Assembly (NCBI GenBank): GCA_002399285.1
Contig: DHDI01000014.1
Span: forward strand, 38,673-102,672
Direction: 5' to 3'
Origin: Thermoanaerobacterales bacterium UBA4880
Lineage (GTDB): Bacteria; Bacillota; Thermoanaerobacteria; Thermoanaerobacterales; UBA4877
Length of the DNA: 64,000 nucleotides
In this document: in pieces, positions 42,836 through 51,408 of the stretch
Numbering within the stretch: position 1 is the stretch's first letter
Layout of the letters: each line of letters starts with the position of its first letter
The notes under the pieces: model-generated
Seen by the model: only the letters and a program-made list of their open reading frames with translations
The model's database searches: none
What the model was told of the DNA's origin: nothing
Program-made: the position numbers and the translations under genes

Positions 42836-44419
42836 TTAACCAATAACACCTACTGCTCCAAGTGCAAACGCAACTCCAATGATGCCTAACATTAAGTTTG
42901 TTGTTTTTGAACCTTTTCTTACAAAATAATACACAATCAACATTGTTAATAAAGGTAATAATCCAGGCATTATACCATCAACCATAGATTGTATTGAAAC
43001 AATACTTTTACCTACAGTATATGCAAGGGGAGTACTAATATTAAGCCACGTAGCAGTTAGTGCGCCTACAGACATTAGACCCGTTATACAAGCAATATCC
43101 ATAATACGTTTGTAACCATTACCCGCTAACCGGGTTATGGCACTTTCGCCTAGTCTATACGTAGAATCTAATGTAGCCCATGAGACATACACATGCACAG
43201 CATTAACAACTACAAAAAATATTAGAGGAGCTATAGGATTTTTCTGTAAAGCCAAAGATGCACATATACCACCAACTAAAGGTCGTAGCGTCCCATGAAA
43301 CATCGAATCTCCCATAGCTGCTAGCGGTCCCATTAAACCGGACTTTACTCCTTGAATCGTTTGTTCATCTATTTCTTCGCCACTTGCTTTCTTTGCTTCC
43401 ATATTCGCAGTTAATGCCAATATTGGCCCGCATAGCCACGGATGAGTATTAAAAAACAACAAATGTCTTTTTAAAGCAGCTTTATACCCCTCAAAATTAT
43501 TTTTATATATTTTCTTTAAAAAGGGCATTAATATCCATGTAAATCCTATTGCCTGCATCCGGTCAAAGCTAAATGCCGATTGTAACGCAAACGATCGAAA
43601 ATATATGGTTTTAATATCTTTTTTAGTTAATAAACTTTCACCGGCTGTTGATGCAGCTACTTCATTGTCTTCATATGGGATTTCTTCATTATTTTCCTTT
43701 TTCATATAATTTATAAGTAAGGCAACCAGGAGACCCAATAAAGCAGTACCTAATACACCAAATTTAGCATAAGCAGCTATCAAGAAACCGGCAAAGAAGA
43801 AAGGCATTAATTTTCCTGGAGCTAAACTATTTAATAAAAGGGCAAATCCTAAAGCTGGCAAAGCATTACCTGTCGCAGAAAGTCCGTTTTTTAACCATAC
43901 AGGAATTTCATTTACTAATACTTTCACTATGTCTGCTCCCAACATTAGTGCAAAAAACGTGGGTATAGCATCTGCCAAAAAATGTGCTATATTCCCAAGA
44001 TGTAGCATCCATGCTATTCCCTTATCATTACCACTGTCAGCATATTTTTCTGCAAAAGAGACAAAAACAGTACTAACTGTTTTGGCTATTAATTCAAAAA
44101 ATGATCCTAATAAGGCAGCGGGAATAGCTATAGCAAGAGCTGTCTCGATGCCTTGTCCTGATAAAATAGCAAAGGCTGTACCCAATACACTTCCTATCGT
44201 GTAGTTTGGTGGCACCGATCCACCTATATCAGCCGCACCCATAAAAATTAACTCTAATGTGCCTCCTACTAATAAACCCATTGCAAAATCGCCCATAATC
44301 AAACCGGTTAATGGTCCTAATATAATTGGGCGTTCTAAAAACCAGTCTCCTAAAAATCTGCGTGACCAATATGCAAAACCTGCTAACATCGATAAAGCTA
44401 ATGCAGTTCCTAAGCTCAT
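42836..44419 (-). CDS. fused PTS EIIC-EIID permease, mannose family (system 3)
   Basis: 527-residue membrane protein combining both permease subunits. Residues 1-~240 are EIIC (GLLVGGTLELIFMGAADIGG near 49-68; ETALAIAIPAALLGS). An acidic linker (about 240-262, with NNEEIPYEDNEVAAS) leads to EIID (LLTKKDIKTIYFRSFALQS, MQAIGFTWILMPFLKKIY, LMGPLAAMGDSMFHGTLRPL). Systems 1 and 2 keep IIC and IID as separate proteins. The fusion is uninterrupted, so it is likely real rather than a sequencing artefact. Confidence 0.9.
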   Translation of the reverse strand: MSLGTALALSMLAGFAYWSRRFLGDWFLERPIILGPLTGLIMGDFAMGLLVGGTLELIFMGAADIGGSVPPNYTIGSVLGTAFAILSGQGIETALAIAIPAALLGSFFELIAKTVSTVFVSFAEKYADSGNDKGIAWMLHLGNIAHFLADAIPTFFALMLGADIVKVLVNEIPVWLKNGLSATGNALPALGFALLLNSLAPGKLMPFFFAGFLIAAYAKFGVLGTALLGLLVALLINYMKKENNEEIPYEDNEVAASTAGESLLTKKDIKTIYFRSFALQSAFSFDRMQAIGFTWILMPFLKKIYKNNFEGYKAALKRHLLFFNTHPWLCGPILALTANMEAKKASGEEIDEQTIQGVKSGLMGPLAAMGDSMFHGTLRPLVGGICASLALQKNPIAPLIFFVVVNAVHVYVSWATLDSTYRLGESAITRLAGNGYKRIMDIACITGLMSVGALTATWLNISTPLAYTVGKSIVSIQSMVDGIMPGLLPLLTMLIVYYFVRKGSKTTNLMLGIIGVAFALGAVGVIG

Positions 44420-44446
44420 TTAATTGCACCTCTTTCTATTATATCT

Positions 44447-44869
44447 TTAACTACTTTTCATACCACCAAGCAATATTTCTCCAACATCAATAATACTATT
44501 TTTGCCTACTCCCAGTATATGTGATACTAATTCCGGCAATTTCATACTATAACGCAACGCAATGGCCTCAATTAAAATTGGTAAGTTCACTCCCGCAACA
44601 AGTTTTATTTTTTGGTTTTTATCTCTTACTACAAACTCGCTTACAACATTAGACGGTGTGCCACCAAGCATATCAACAAAACACAAAACGCCTTCACAAG
44701 AATTCATGTAATCCAATTTCTCAACGATCTTTTTCTGCAAATCCTCAGCACCTTGTCCTGGGAAAAAACCAATTGACTCTAGCATATCATTATCCTGAAC
44801 CAGCATTGATACCGTAGATAACAAACCTTTCCCCAAATCTCCATGCGTAATCACTAATATACCTATCAA
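44447..44869 (-). CDS. mannose-family PTS EIIA component (system 3)
   Basis: 140 residues. MIGILVITHGDLGKGLLSTV carries phosphohistidine H9, and FVDMLGGTPSNVVSE is the conserved loop. Cytosolic; receives phosphate from HPr and passes it to IIB. Confidence 0.92.
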   Translation of the reverse strand: MIGILVITHGDLGKGLLSTVSMLVQDNDMLESIGFFPGQGAEDLQKKIVEKLDYMNSCEGVLCFVDMLGGTPSNVVSEFVVRDKNQKIKLVAGVNLPILIEAIALRYSMKLPELVSHILGVGKNSIIDVGEILLGGMKSS

Positions 44870-44936
44870 TTGTCTATCACTCCCTGTTGCTTAAAAACTA
44901 AATTACCACCCTTGATTTCCTCTTTTATTGACACAT

Positions 44937-45419
44937 TTACAAAGAGCGAATGATTTTATTAAAATCTGTAATTGCTCCACCCGGCAGCCAAACAGCTTCC
45001 AACGTAATGCCCAAACCATCTATCTTTTTCCATGCCTCAATTTCTTCCTGTGTAGCAGCTACTTCTTTCGTTAAGCGAGTTCTTCCCGGTGCTATTCTTA
45101 CATTTCCTATATTGACTTTTTTTACTGTAAGTCCATTATCAATTAATTTTAATAATGATATTGGTGAATTAATTAAAAGCAAAATTATATCATTAGGAAA
45201 ACCATTGGTTTTTAACTTTTCTGCGGCATCGGCAATACTTAAAATTGAGACCCTTACATCTCTAGGTGCCGCATATGTCATAATTGTCTTTTGAGTTTCA
45301 TTCTTCGCTACTTCATCATCGGCAACAACTATGCGAGTGGCTCTTGAAGCTTTACTCCAACCAACTACTACCTGACCATGTATTAGTCGATCATCCACAC
45401 GGATTAATGAGATTTGCAA
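44937..45419 (-). CDS. mannose-family PTS EIIB component (system 3)
   Basis: 160 residues from a TTG start at 45419, which has GGGGGA at proper spacing and yields the family start MQISLIRVDDRLIHGQVVVG with the phosphohistidine in LIHGQ. In-frame codons at 45434 and 45440 would add five to seven residues and are less well placed. First intact gene of system 3, just downstream of the decayed IIA copy. Confidence 0.88.
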   Translation of the reverse strand: MQISLIRVDDRLIHGQVVVGWSKASRATRIVVADDEVAKNETQKTIMTYAAPRDVRVSILSIADAAEKLKTNGFPNDIILLLINSPISLLKLIDNGLTVKKVNIGNVRIAPGRTRLTKEVAATQEEIEAWKKIDGLGITLEAVWLPGGAITDFNKIIRSL

Positions 45420-45502
45420 TGTTAATTCCCCCATAAGCAAAATTAATTAAAGCTTACTAACAATGAAAAACATATCTTACAAACCTATTTTAGAAACACT
45501 GT

Positions 45503-45672
45503 CAACATCGTCGATGCCATCTATCCCCCCTAACTTATTTCTGTGACCTTCAGAACTAATACTGCAAAAGTACACCATATATATTGCCAACAATCGTCTG
45601 TGTACTTTTAAGCGTTTCTACTGCCATCTCCCTGTGACTTATTTAAATCATATTGCTTTGCTCAATAGCCAT
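45503..45672 (-). pseudogene. decayed PTS EIIA gene with intact ribosome-binding site
   Basis: Aligns with the 5' half of the system 2 IIA gene (37951-38367). From the ATG at 45672, preceded by AAGGAGGT, the frame runs MAIEQSNMI then stops; further fragments in shifting frames read ISHREMAVETLKSTQTIVGN (the phosphohistidine region) and GGIDGIDD. Stops and frameshifts rule out a working protein. Its promoter is preserved and now probably serves system 3. Confidence 0.82.
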
Positions 45673-45724
45673 ACCTCCTTACCCAAATATTGTTAAAGCC
45701 TTTTGTGAAGACGCCATACTATAT

Positions 45725-45742
45725 AGCAAAAGCCATGCCAAG
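45725..45742 (-). promoter_or_regulatory. sigma-54 promoter of PTS system 3
   Basis: On the minus strand CTTGGCATGGCTTTTGCT gives a full -24/-12 match and differs from the system 2 promoter by one base. Flanking GCCTTTTGTG (plus-strand 45709-45718) and CACAAAAGGC (45754-45763) are inverted copies around it and are also conserved at system 2. Confidence 0.87.
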
Positions 45743-45875
45743 TATAGCGTTTTCCACAAAAGGCCTGTATCAAGGATTTCATAGGTTGTTAAATACGATT
45801 CAATACACTAATTCATTGCAGCAAATTAAAATAAATACTCTGTAAGACTCTAAACTATACTGCAACTAAACTCCC

Positions 45876-48608
45876 TTATCTTACAATCTCATCCAATACT
45901 TTAAGTTCATCCTCTTCAAGGACCACACCATAGTCATCGTACACCGCCTTTACAAGCGGATTCTCATTACCCGCGACTGCAACAGTTCTTTCGGAAAACT
46001 TCAATCTCTCAATGGCATATGCAATGTGCATTGTAAAGAGGGTATATACGTGGTTATCAAGCTTGATCCCATTCTCGTTCTCGATAATGCCAGCATATTT
46101 GTCAAGAAACGGCATCATTTTCTTCCCGGAAAAGAAATTGAGGTTATCGTCCAGCGCATCCATGATTGCACCGTATACCATGGTCCTGTCCTCATCCTTT
46201 ATATCCGTCTTTATATGTACGCCTCCCAAGACAAGGCTGAGTACTTTTTCCAAACCGTTTCCCGTTACTACTTCCATGAGACCGATGAACGGAACGTCCG
46301 ACATCTCCGGGTTTATGCTTCCCACAATGGCCGTTATATCCCGTTCGCCTGCTATTCGTTTCATGTTGTCTACTGCTTTTACCTTGTCACCTATATTGAA
46401 TTCTATGACAGTCACGCCCTCAACACCGTTCTTCTTCAATGCCTTATCTACCACATTCTTCAGATATACCGCCGTCCCTTCGCCCGTGCTGCATACGGTG
46501 AATATGACCTTTTCCCTGTGCGCGCTGCCGTTTATCTCTTTTGAAGTTGCGGCTATAAGGTTTTTTTCCAATTCCAGAACGGACCTGGCCACATCATGCA
46601 TCGTAGAATAGGGCGCCATGGACCTGTGAGCAGCCTCTATGAGTGCGGGAGTACTCACGTTGTCTATGGTAACTATCTTCTTGCCTGTCCTCTTGGCTAT
46701 CTCCTCTCCGAACACCTTCAGCGAACCCATATCGACCATGAGGATTATTCCATTGCCCTCGTCTATTTCCTGGGCCAGGCCGGCGGCCCTCGCCAGAATA
46801 TCCTCGGGATCGTCCTCCAGGTCCATATCTATGGCCTTCACATGTTCCGTCCGCAAAAGTTCATTTACCACATCCGCCATCCCCGTGGCCGTACCTTTGC
46901 CGTGGGCTATGACCATTACTCCAATCTTTTTTGGCGTTTCTTCGCCGTTGGTCAGGTACAGGATCATGCTCACAAAGCCGGTCTCATAGTCTGGGATATC
47001 CCTTTTGAGTAGACTTCTCAATCTCTCAACCATATAGCCGGCCACGTCATACTCCCTCGGATGGCCCCTTTTGATCTCTTCAAGGTCTATGGGACTCACC
47101 TTGTTCTTTCTCACAAACATGGAATTGATGTGAAAGGCCAGGGCTATGAGAGTATCCTCCTTGATGTAATAGCCGTAATTGCTCTGCACCTCTTCCGTTA
47201 TTATCTTGAGCCCGCTTATTATATCGGCGCTTAAAAACCGGGCGAGCTCCTGTTCTTTTAAACCTATGGACAGTATTCCCTCGCGGTATCTTAGCAGCAC
47301 TTCCTCCAGGTCCTTGAGCAGCCTGTCCGTCATCTCCGTTTTGCTCAGACCGCCGTGCCTGTATTCTCCGATCTTTTCATCGAGGTACTCATATACCTCC
47401 ATGGAAAAGTCATAGGGGTCCCGCTCCTTCCTTTGTATTTCCAAGGACGCACCGTCAAACACATAATCCCCGTATCCCAATATACTTTCACAGTCCCGCT
47501 TCTCATTGCCAGGATTGAGTATTGCCGCCCTGATATTCTCCGGCAGATAATCCAGCGTGACCCTCATCTCATCCTGATTGATGAGATAATCCAGATATAC
47601 CCTGGAGGATATCAGTTCAATATCCGACTTGAGCTCGCCTACATTTCCCGTCGGCTTGTACATAAGCAGCGAGAGCATCACATCATGGGCGGCCTTTATA
47701 GGCTGCTTTACCCTCTTGGACTCTTTGTTGAAGAATTCGGAGATTATAGCCAGTTTCTCCTTGATGCCCCTCTCCGCCAGCGATGGCAGTTTGATCATGA
47801 TGGGAAACCGCCGCAGAAAGGTCTCCAGCAGGGCGGCCCTCGGCTCTTGAGTCGTCGCAGCGATTATGAGTATGTCGGCTTTTCTCTCCGCTATGTCCCC
47901 CAGCCTCCTGTATTCACCTCTGTCGATGATGTTGAACAGCATTTCCTGGCCTTCGGGGGGAAGCCTGTGCACCTCGTCCAGAAACAGCACGCCGCCCTCC
48001 GCCTTTTCCACTAGCCCCGAACGGTCGACGTCGCTTCCCGTGTATGATCCCTTGGTACTGCCGAAGAGTATGGACATCAAGAGTTGTGGATTGCTGGAAT
48101 AGTCGGCGCAGTTGAATACCACATAGGGGGTCTCCCCTTTTATAACCCCGTTGGCTCTGGCAAAGAGATACATGTGTTCGGCAAAGGTGGTCTTCCCTGT
48201 GCCGGTCTCTCCCTGTATCAGAGTGGCCAGTCCCTTTGGCGGATAGAGTATGGCGGCCTGGGCCTGTTTTATGTACGGCGTCAGGCTGCCCTCATAGCCC
48301 ACCATATCGGCAAAGATGCCCATGTTTATCTTATCCGCAGGTTTCTTTCTCCGTTCCCTGCCGGCGGTCATTCCGTGTTCATCTGCCCAGTCATATGTAA
48401 GATAGAGGGTCGGCCTCCCTTCTATCTTATACACCAGACCCTCTCTGAAAAGCGCATTTAAGTCCGCAGACACGTTATTACGTACTAAGCCCAGTCGAGT
48501 TGCGATATAATCCGCAGAAAATCCGGCTTCCTTGTTAAGGTCATTGCCCTTTATCCTGCCGCACTCTTCGCAGAGAAATGTGTAAACCTTTTCCTTCCTA
48601 AGCATCAT
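45876..48608 (-). CDS. LevR-family sigma-54-dependent activator
   Basis: 910 residues. N-terminal winged helix (~1-70), complete AAA+ domain with Walker A GETGTGKT (133-140), sigma-54 contact loop GSYTGS (187-192) and Walker B GGVLFLDEV (205-213), then PRD1, an EIIA-Man-like domain (VMVIAHGKGTATGMADVVNE) with its histidine, an EIIB-like segment (VIFTVCSTGEGTA) and a C-terminal PRD. PTS phosphorylation of these histidines should set its activity. It is the only intact sigma-54 activator here, beside the two -24/-12 promoters, and overlaps the antiterminator gene upstream by 11 bases. Confidence 0.92.
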   Translation of the reverse strand: MMLRKEKVYTFLCEECGRIKGNDLNKEAGFSADYIATRLGLVRNNVSADLNALFREGLVYKIEGRPTLYLTYDWADEHGMTAGRERRKKPADKINMGIFADMVGYEGSLTPYIKQAQAAILYPPKGLATLIQGETGTGKTTFAEHMYLFARANGVIKGETPYVVFNCADYSSNPQLLMSILFGSTKGSYTGSDVDRSGLVEKAEGGVLFLDEVHRLPPEGQEMLFNIIDRGEYRRLGDIAERKADILIIAATTQEPRAALLETFLRRFPIMIKLPSLAERGIKEKLAIISEFFNKESKRVKQPIKAAHDVMLSLLMYKPTGNVGELKSDIELISSRVYLDYLINQDEMRVTLDYLPENIRAAILNPGNEKRDCESILGYGDYVFDGASLEIQRKERDPYDFSMEVYEYLDEKIGEYRHGGLSKTEMTDRLLKDLEEVLLRYREGILSIGLKEQELARFLSADIISGLKIITEEVQSNYGYYIKEDTLIALAFHINSMFVRKNKVSPIDLEEIKRGHPREYDVAGYMVERLRSLLKRDIPDYETGFVSMILYLTNGEETPKKIGVMVIAHGKGTATGMADVVNELLRTEHVKAIDMDLEDDPEDILARAAGLAQEIDEGNGIILMVDMGSLKVFGEEIAKRTGKKIVTIDNVSTPALIEAAHRSMAPYSTMHDVARSVLELEKNLIAATSKEINGSAHREKVIFTVCSTGEGTAVYLKNVVDKALKKNGVEGVTVIEFNIGDKVKAVDNMKRIAGERDITAIVGSINPEMSDVPFIGLMEVVTGNGLEKVLSLVLGGVHIKTDIKDEDRTMVYGAIMDALDDNLNFFSGKKMMPFLDKYAGIIENENGIKLDNHVYTLFTMHIAYAIERLKFSERTVAVAGNENPLVKAVYDDYGVVLEEDELKVLDEIVR

Positions 48609-49425
48609 TACCCTCCTCCGCGGCCTCAGCAGCCCTCTCTATATGAATGGCAAGGTACCCAACTTCGCCTTCGGGTACCCTTTTGTCAAGATAGCCTTCT
48701 ATCACGTTCTCCAGCTTTTTGGCCACGATATACGCCCTCTTATATTTTTTCTTGATGGTGCCGAGAAGAGGGTTGTCTATAGGTTTGTCCTTGTCTATCC
48801 TGTCAAAGGCAAACCTCAGGTGCGTGACCAGTCTGGCATAGTCTATGCTGCCTCTGTCAACGGATATCCCCATCTCCCTCTCTATGGTCTCCACCAGCTC
48901 GCCTATTATATTTGCGTATCTCACCGTCTTGGACAGGCTGTTGTTTTCCATACCGGCATGGATATGCATGGCGATGATCCCCGTCTCGTCGGACGGCAGT
49001 ACGGTGCCCAGTCTGTCGGCCACCATGAGCACAGCCTTTTCCGCAAGGGCATACTCCTCGGGATAGAGGACCTTGAGCTCATCATTGAAGGGATTCCTTA
49101 TCTCTATCCCCAGCCTCATCCGGTCCGTGGCAAAGCCGATGTGATCGGCCAGGGAGATATGGATGTGCTGCGACAGCTTTTTGCCCGTCTGCTGTTCTAT
49201 CATCGCGATTATCTCCTCGGCCAGGCCTATCACCTTTTCGTCCACCGACTCCAGCAGCCCTCTTAATTTGTCTCCGGTATTCTCTTCCAGCACAAACTTC
49301 TTTTCTATGCGCGGCTCGTCAATTTCCTGTATGAAACCCAAACCCCGTCCCACCAGGACTATTTCCCTGCCGCACTCCTCAGCGAGGACCACATTGTTAT
49401 TGAGTACCTTTTTTACATGATACAT
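48598..49425 (-). CDS. PRD-containing transcription antiterminator, GlcT/LicT type
   Basis: 275 residues. The N-terminal RNA-binding domain (MYHVKKVLNNNVVLAEECG to about 58) is followed by PRD1 (HIHISLADHIGFATDRM, histidines at about 97 and 106) and PRD2 (MHIHAGMENNS, then HLRFAFDRI and LAIHIERA). It binds an RNA antiterminator in a sugar-PTS leader and prevents early termination, under control of PTS phosphorylation. The RAT-like leader before the IIBC gene at 52860 is the likely target. Confidence 0.9.
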   Translation of the reverse strand: MYHVKKVLNNNVVLAEECGREIVLVGRGLGFIQEIDEPRIEKKFVLEENTGDKLRGLLESVDEKVIGLAEEIIAMIEQQTGKKLSQHIHISLADHIGFATDRMRLGIEIRNPFNDELKVLYPEEYALAEKAVLMVADRLGTVLPSDETGIIAMHIHAGMENNSLSKTVRYANIIGELVETIEREMGISVDRGSIDYARLVTHLRFAFDRIDKDKPIDNPLLGTIKKKYKRAYIVAKKLENVIEGYLDKRVPEGEVGYLAIHIERAAEAAEEGNDA

Positions 49426-49459
49426 ATCCTATCACCAATCATATAAAATACGGTTACAG

Positions 49460-50587
49460 TCAAAACACCTTTTCTCCCGATATATACATCCCTTTGACAT
49501 TTATATTTTCATCAAAGAGTATTATGTCCGCCATATTGCCTCTCTTTATCTCGCCCATATCATCCATGCCCAGCAGCTGCGCGGGATTATACGATGCCAT
49601 CCTTACCGCCTGAGGAAGAGTCACGCCCAGATGATTTACCGCATTGTATACGGCCCTGTCCAAAGTCAGCGTGCTGCCGGCTATGGTGCCGTCCTGCAGC
49701 CTGGCCTGGCCGTCCTTTACATTTACCTGCTGTCCGCCAAGGTCATAGACGCCGTTTTCCATCCCGGCAGCCCTGAGCGAATCCGTTATCAATATGGACT
49801 TCTCTATTCCCTTCACCTTGAGCAGTATACGCAGAGCGGCAAAGTGCACATGGAATCCGTCGCTTATCATCTCCGCAAATATATCGCTGTCAAAGACCGC
49901 GCCCAGTGCGCCGGGTTCCCTGTGATGCAGGCCCTTCATGCCGTTATAGGTATGAGTGGAGCTCTTCACCCCCGCCTCTATGCCCTTCATTGCCTCGTCA
50001 TATGTGGCGTTGGTGTGACCCATGGAAACGACTATTCCCCTGTCCGAAAGCTGCCTTATAAATTCCAGAGCGCCTTCCGCTTCAGGTGCCAGCGTGATCA
50101 GTTTTACCACATCCTCATATCCGCCGCACAGTTTTAAGAACTCATCCATAGAGGGCTTTTGTATATATTCTTCCGGCTGAGCTCCCTTGTGCTCCTTGGA
50201 TATAAAGGGCCCCTCCATGTGCAGCCCCAGAAGCTTGGCGCCCTTCACTTTTCCCATGGACTTTCCCGCATTTACTACGGCGTCCCTTATATTATCCTCA
50301 GGCATGGTCATGGTCGTAGTGAGAAAGCCGGTAACGCCGCTCGCTATGAGCGACTCCGATATGCCGTTAAGGGCCTCGTAGCTTGCGTCCATGGCGTCAT
50401 ATCCCTTCCTGCCGTGCATGTGTATCTCTATGAATCCGGGCGCCACGTACATGCCCCTTGCGTCCACTTCTTTTATCAGCCCGGGAACGGTATCTGTGAC
50501 GTCGGCTATTCTGTCTCTGTCCACGACCACCGCCTTATCGACTATACCGTCTTTAAGAATTACTTTGCCGTTTTTTATAGCAAACAT
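49460..50587 (-). CDS. nagA: N-acetylglucosamine-6-phosphate deacetylase
   Basis: 375-residue amidohydrolase. Metal motif IEIHMHGRKGYDAMDA (about 53-68), LGLHMEGPFISKEHKGAQ (about 122-139), GHTNATYDEA, TYNGM and the catalytic aspartate in ILITDSLRAAG are present. It removes acetate from GlcNAc-6-phosphate, whether imported by the IIBC permease or produced by MurQ. Start ATG behind GGGGGG. Confidence 0.95.
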   Translation of the reverse strand: MFAIKNGKVILKDGIVDKAVVVDRDRIADVTDTVPGLIKEVDARGMYVAPGFIEIHMHGRKGYDAMDASYEALNGISESLIASGVTGFLTTTMTMPEDNIRDAVVNAGKSMGKVKGAKLLGLHMEGPFISKEHKGAQPEEYIQKPSMDEFLKLCGGYEDVVKLITLAPEAEGALEFIRQLSDRGIVVSMGHTNATYDEAMKGIEAGVKSSTHTYNGMKGLHHREPGALGAVFDSDIFAEMISDGFHVHFAALRILLKVKGIEKSILITDSLRAAGMENGVYDLGGQQVNVKDGQARLQDGTIAGSTLTLDRAVYNAVNHLGVTLPQAVRMASYNPAQLLGMDDMGEIKRGNMADIILFDENINVKGMYISGEKVF

Positions 50588-50626
50588 TTATAATCCCCCC
50601 TATGTTATCGCTTATCTAAATGCATT

Positions 50627-51109
50627 TTACTTCAATATGACAATCATTACAGGATCTATTCCGGCCTTCACCGTCCCGTTCTTTTTCTCTACAGACTGTA
50701 TGACGTCCCCGTTGGTCAGTATCACCGGGGTGATCATCGATTTTCCGGCTTCCTTTACCTTGTCGATATCCACTTTTACCAAGGGTGTGCCTACGGAAAC
50801 CGTGTCTCCTTGTTTTGCCAAGGCGGTAAATCCCCCGCCCTTGAGTTCGACGGTATCGATGCCTATATGGATGAGTACCTCCAGGCCTTCCGTGCTCTTT
50901 ATGCCCACGGCGTGAAGCGTGGGAAACAGCTGGACCACTTCGCCGTTTACCGGCGACACTATGGTCCCGTCCTCGGGCTGCACCGCAATGCCGTCCCCCA
51001 CCAGGCGCTGGGCAAAGACCGGATCGGGGACCTCATCCAGATCAATGATTTTTCCACTTACGGGTGAATAAATTTCCACATCTTTTTGTCGTTTTAAAAA
51101 GCCAAACAT
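50627..51109 (-). CDS. PTS EIIA component, glucose family
   Basis: 160 residues from ATG 51109 (MFGFLKRQKDVEIYSPVSGK) behind AAAGGA; the frame extends further upstream without family likeness. Phosphohistidine H81 lies in VLIHIGIDTVELKG, with a supporting H66 in PTLHAVGI. It passes phosphate from HPr to the IIBC permease, which has no IIA domain of its own, and may serve other Glc-family permeases. Confidence 0.93.
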   Translation of the reverse strand: MFGFLKRQKDVEIYSPVSGKIIDLDEVPDPVFAQRLVGDGIAVQPEDGTIVSPVNGEVVQLFPTLHAVGIKSTEGLEVLIHIGIDTVELKGGGFTALAKQGDTVSVGTPLVKVDIDKVKEAGKSMITPVILTNGDVIQSVEKKNGTVKAGIDPVMIVILK

Positions 51110-51179
51110 TGTGATCATCCTTTCTTTTGCCACATACATTATATCATATTTATACGTCAAATGGGGAGGTCTCCCTCAG

Positions 51180-51330
51180 ACCGATGGCAAGGCCGCTTAG
51201 GACGTGAATTCGCTTGCTGCGTTGGCTGTGCCTTCAAATTTCGGTCACATAAGTTTAAGTATGCGTGACTTTTTGCAGGTTTGCCGCCTTGCCCCGCACG
51301 ATTTGTCACGGCCTGCCGGTTTATCTGCAG
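51180..51330 (-). repeat. dispersed intergenic repeat, copy F (long form)
   Basis: Read on the minus strand: CTGCAGATAAACCGGCAGGC, CGTGACAAATCGTGCGGGGC, AAGGCGGCAAACCTGCAAAA, a middle with CATACTTAAACTTATGTGAC, then GCCAACGCAGCAAGCGAATT. It is the second long copy. Its ATAAAC end touches the hairpin at 51330-51361. Confidence 0.8.
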
Positions 51331-51361
51331 ACTAAGGGGGAGGTCGCCCTCCCCCTTAGTC
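51330..51361. terminator. strong hairpin after the IIBC permease gene
   Basis: GACTAAGGGGGAGG and CCTCCCCCTTAGTC form a perfect 14-pair stem around TCGC. It is 48 bases after the IIBC stop codon. The T-run is poor on the minus strand, so it may stabilise the message end or terminate partially. Confidence 0.7.
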
Positions 51362-51408
51362 TTTACAATGTTATCTTATTGACACCCGAATTAAGAAGTC
51401 TGCCCTTA

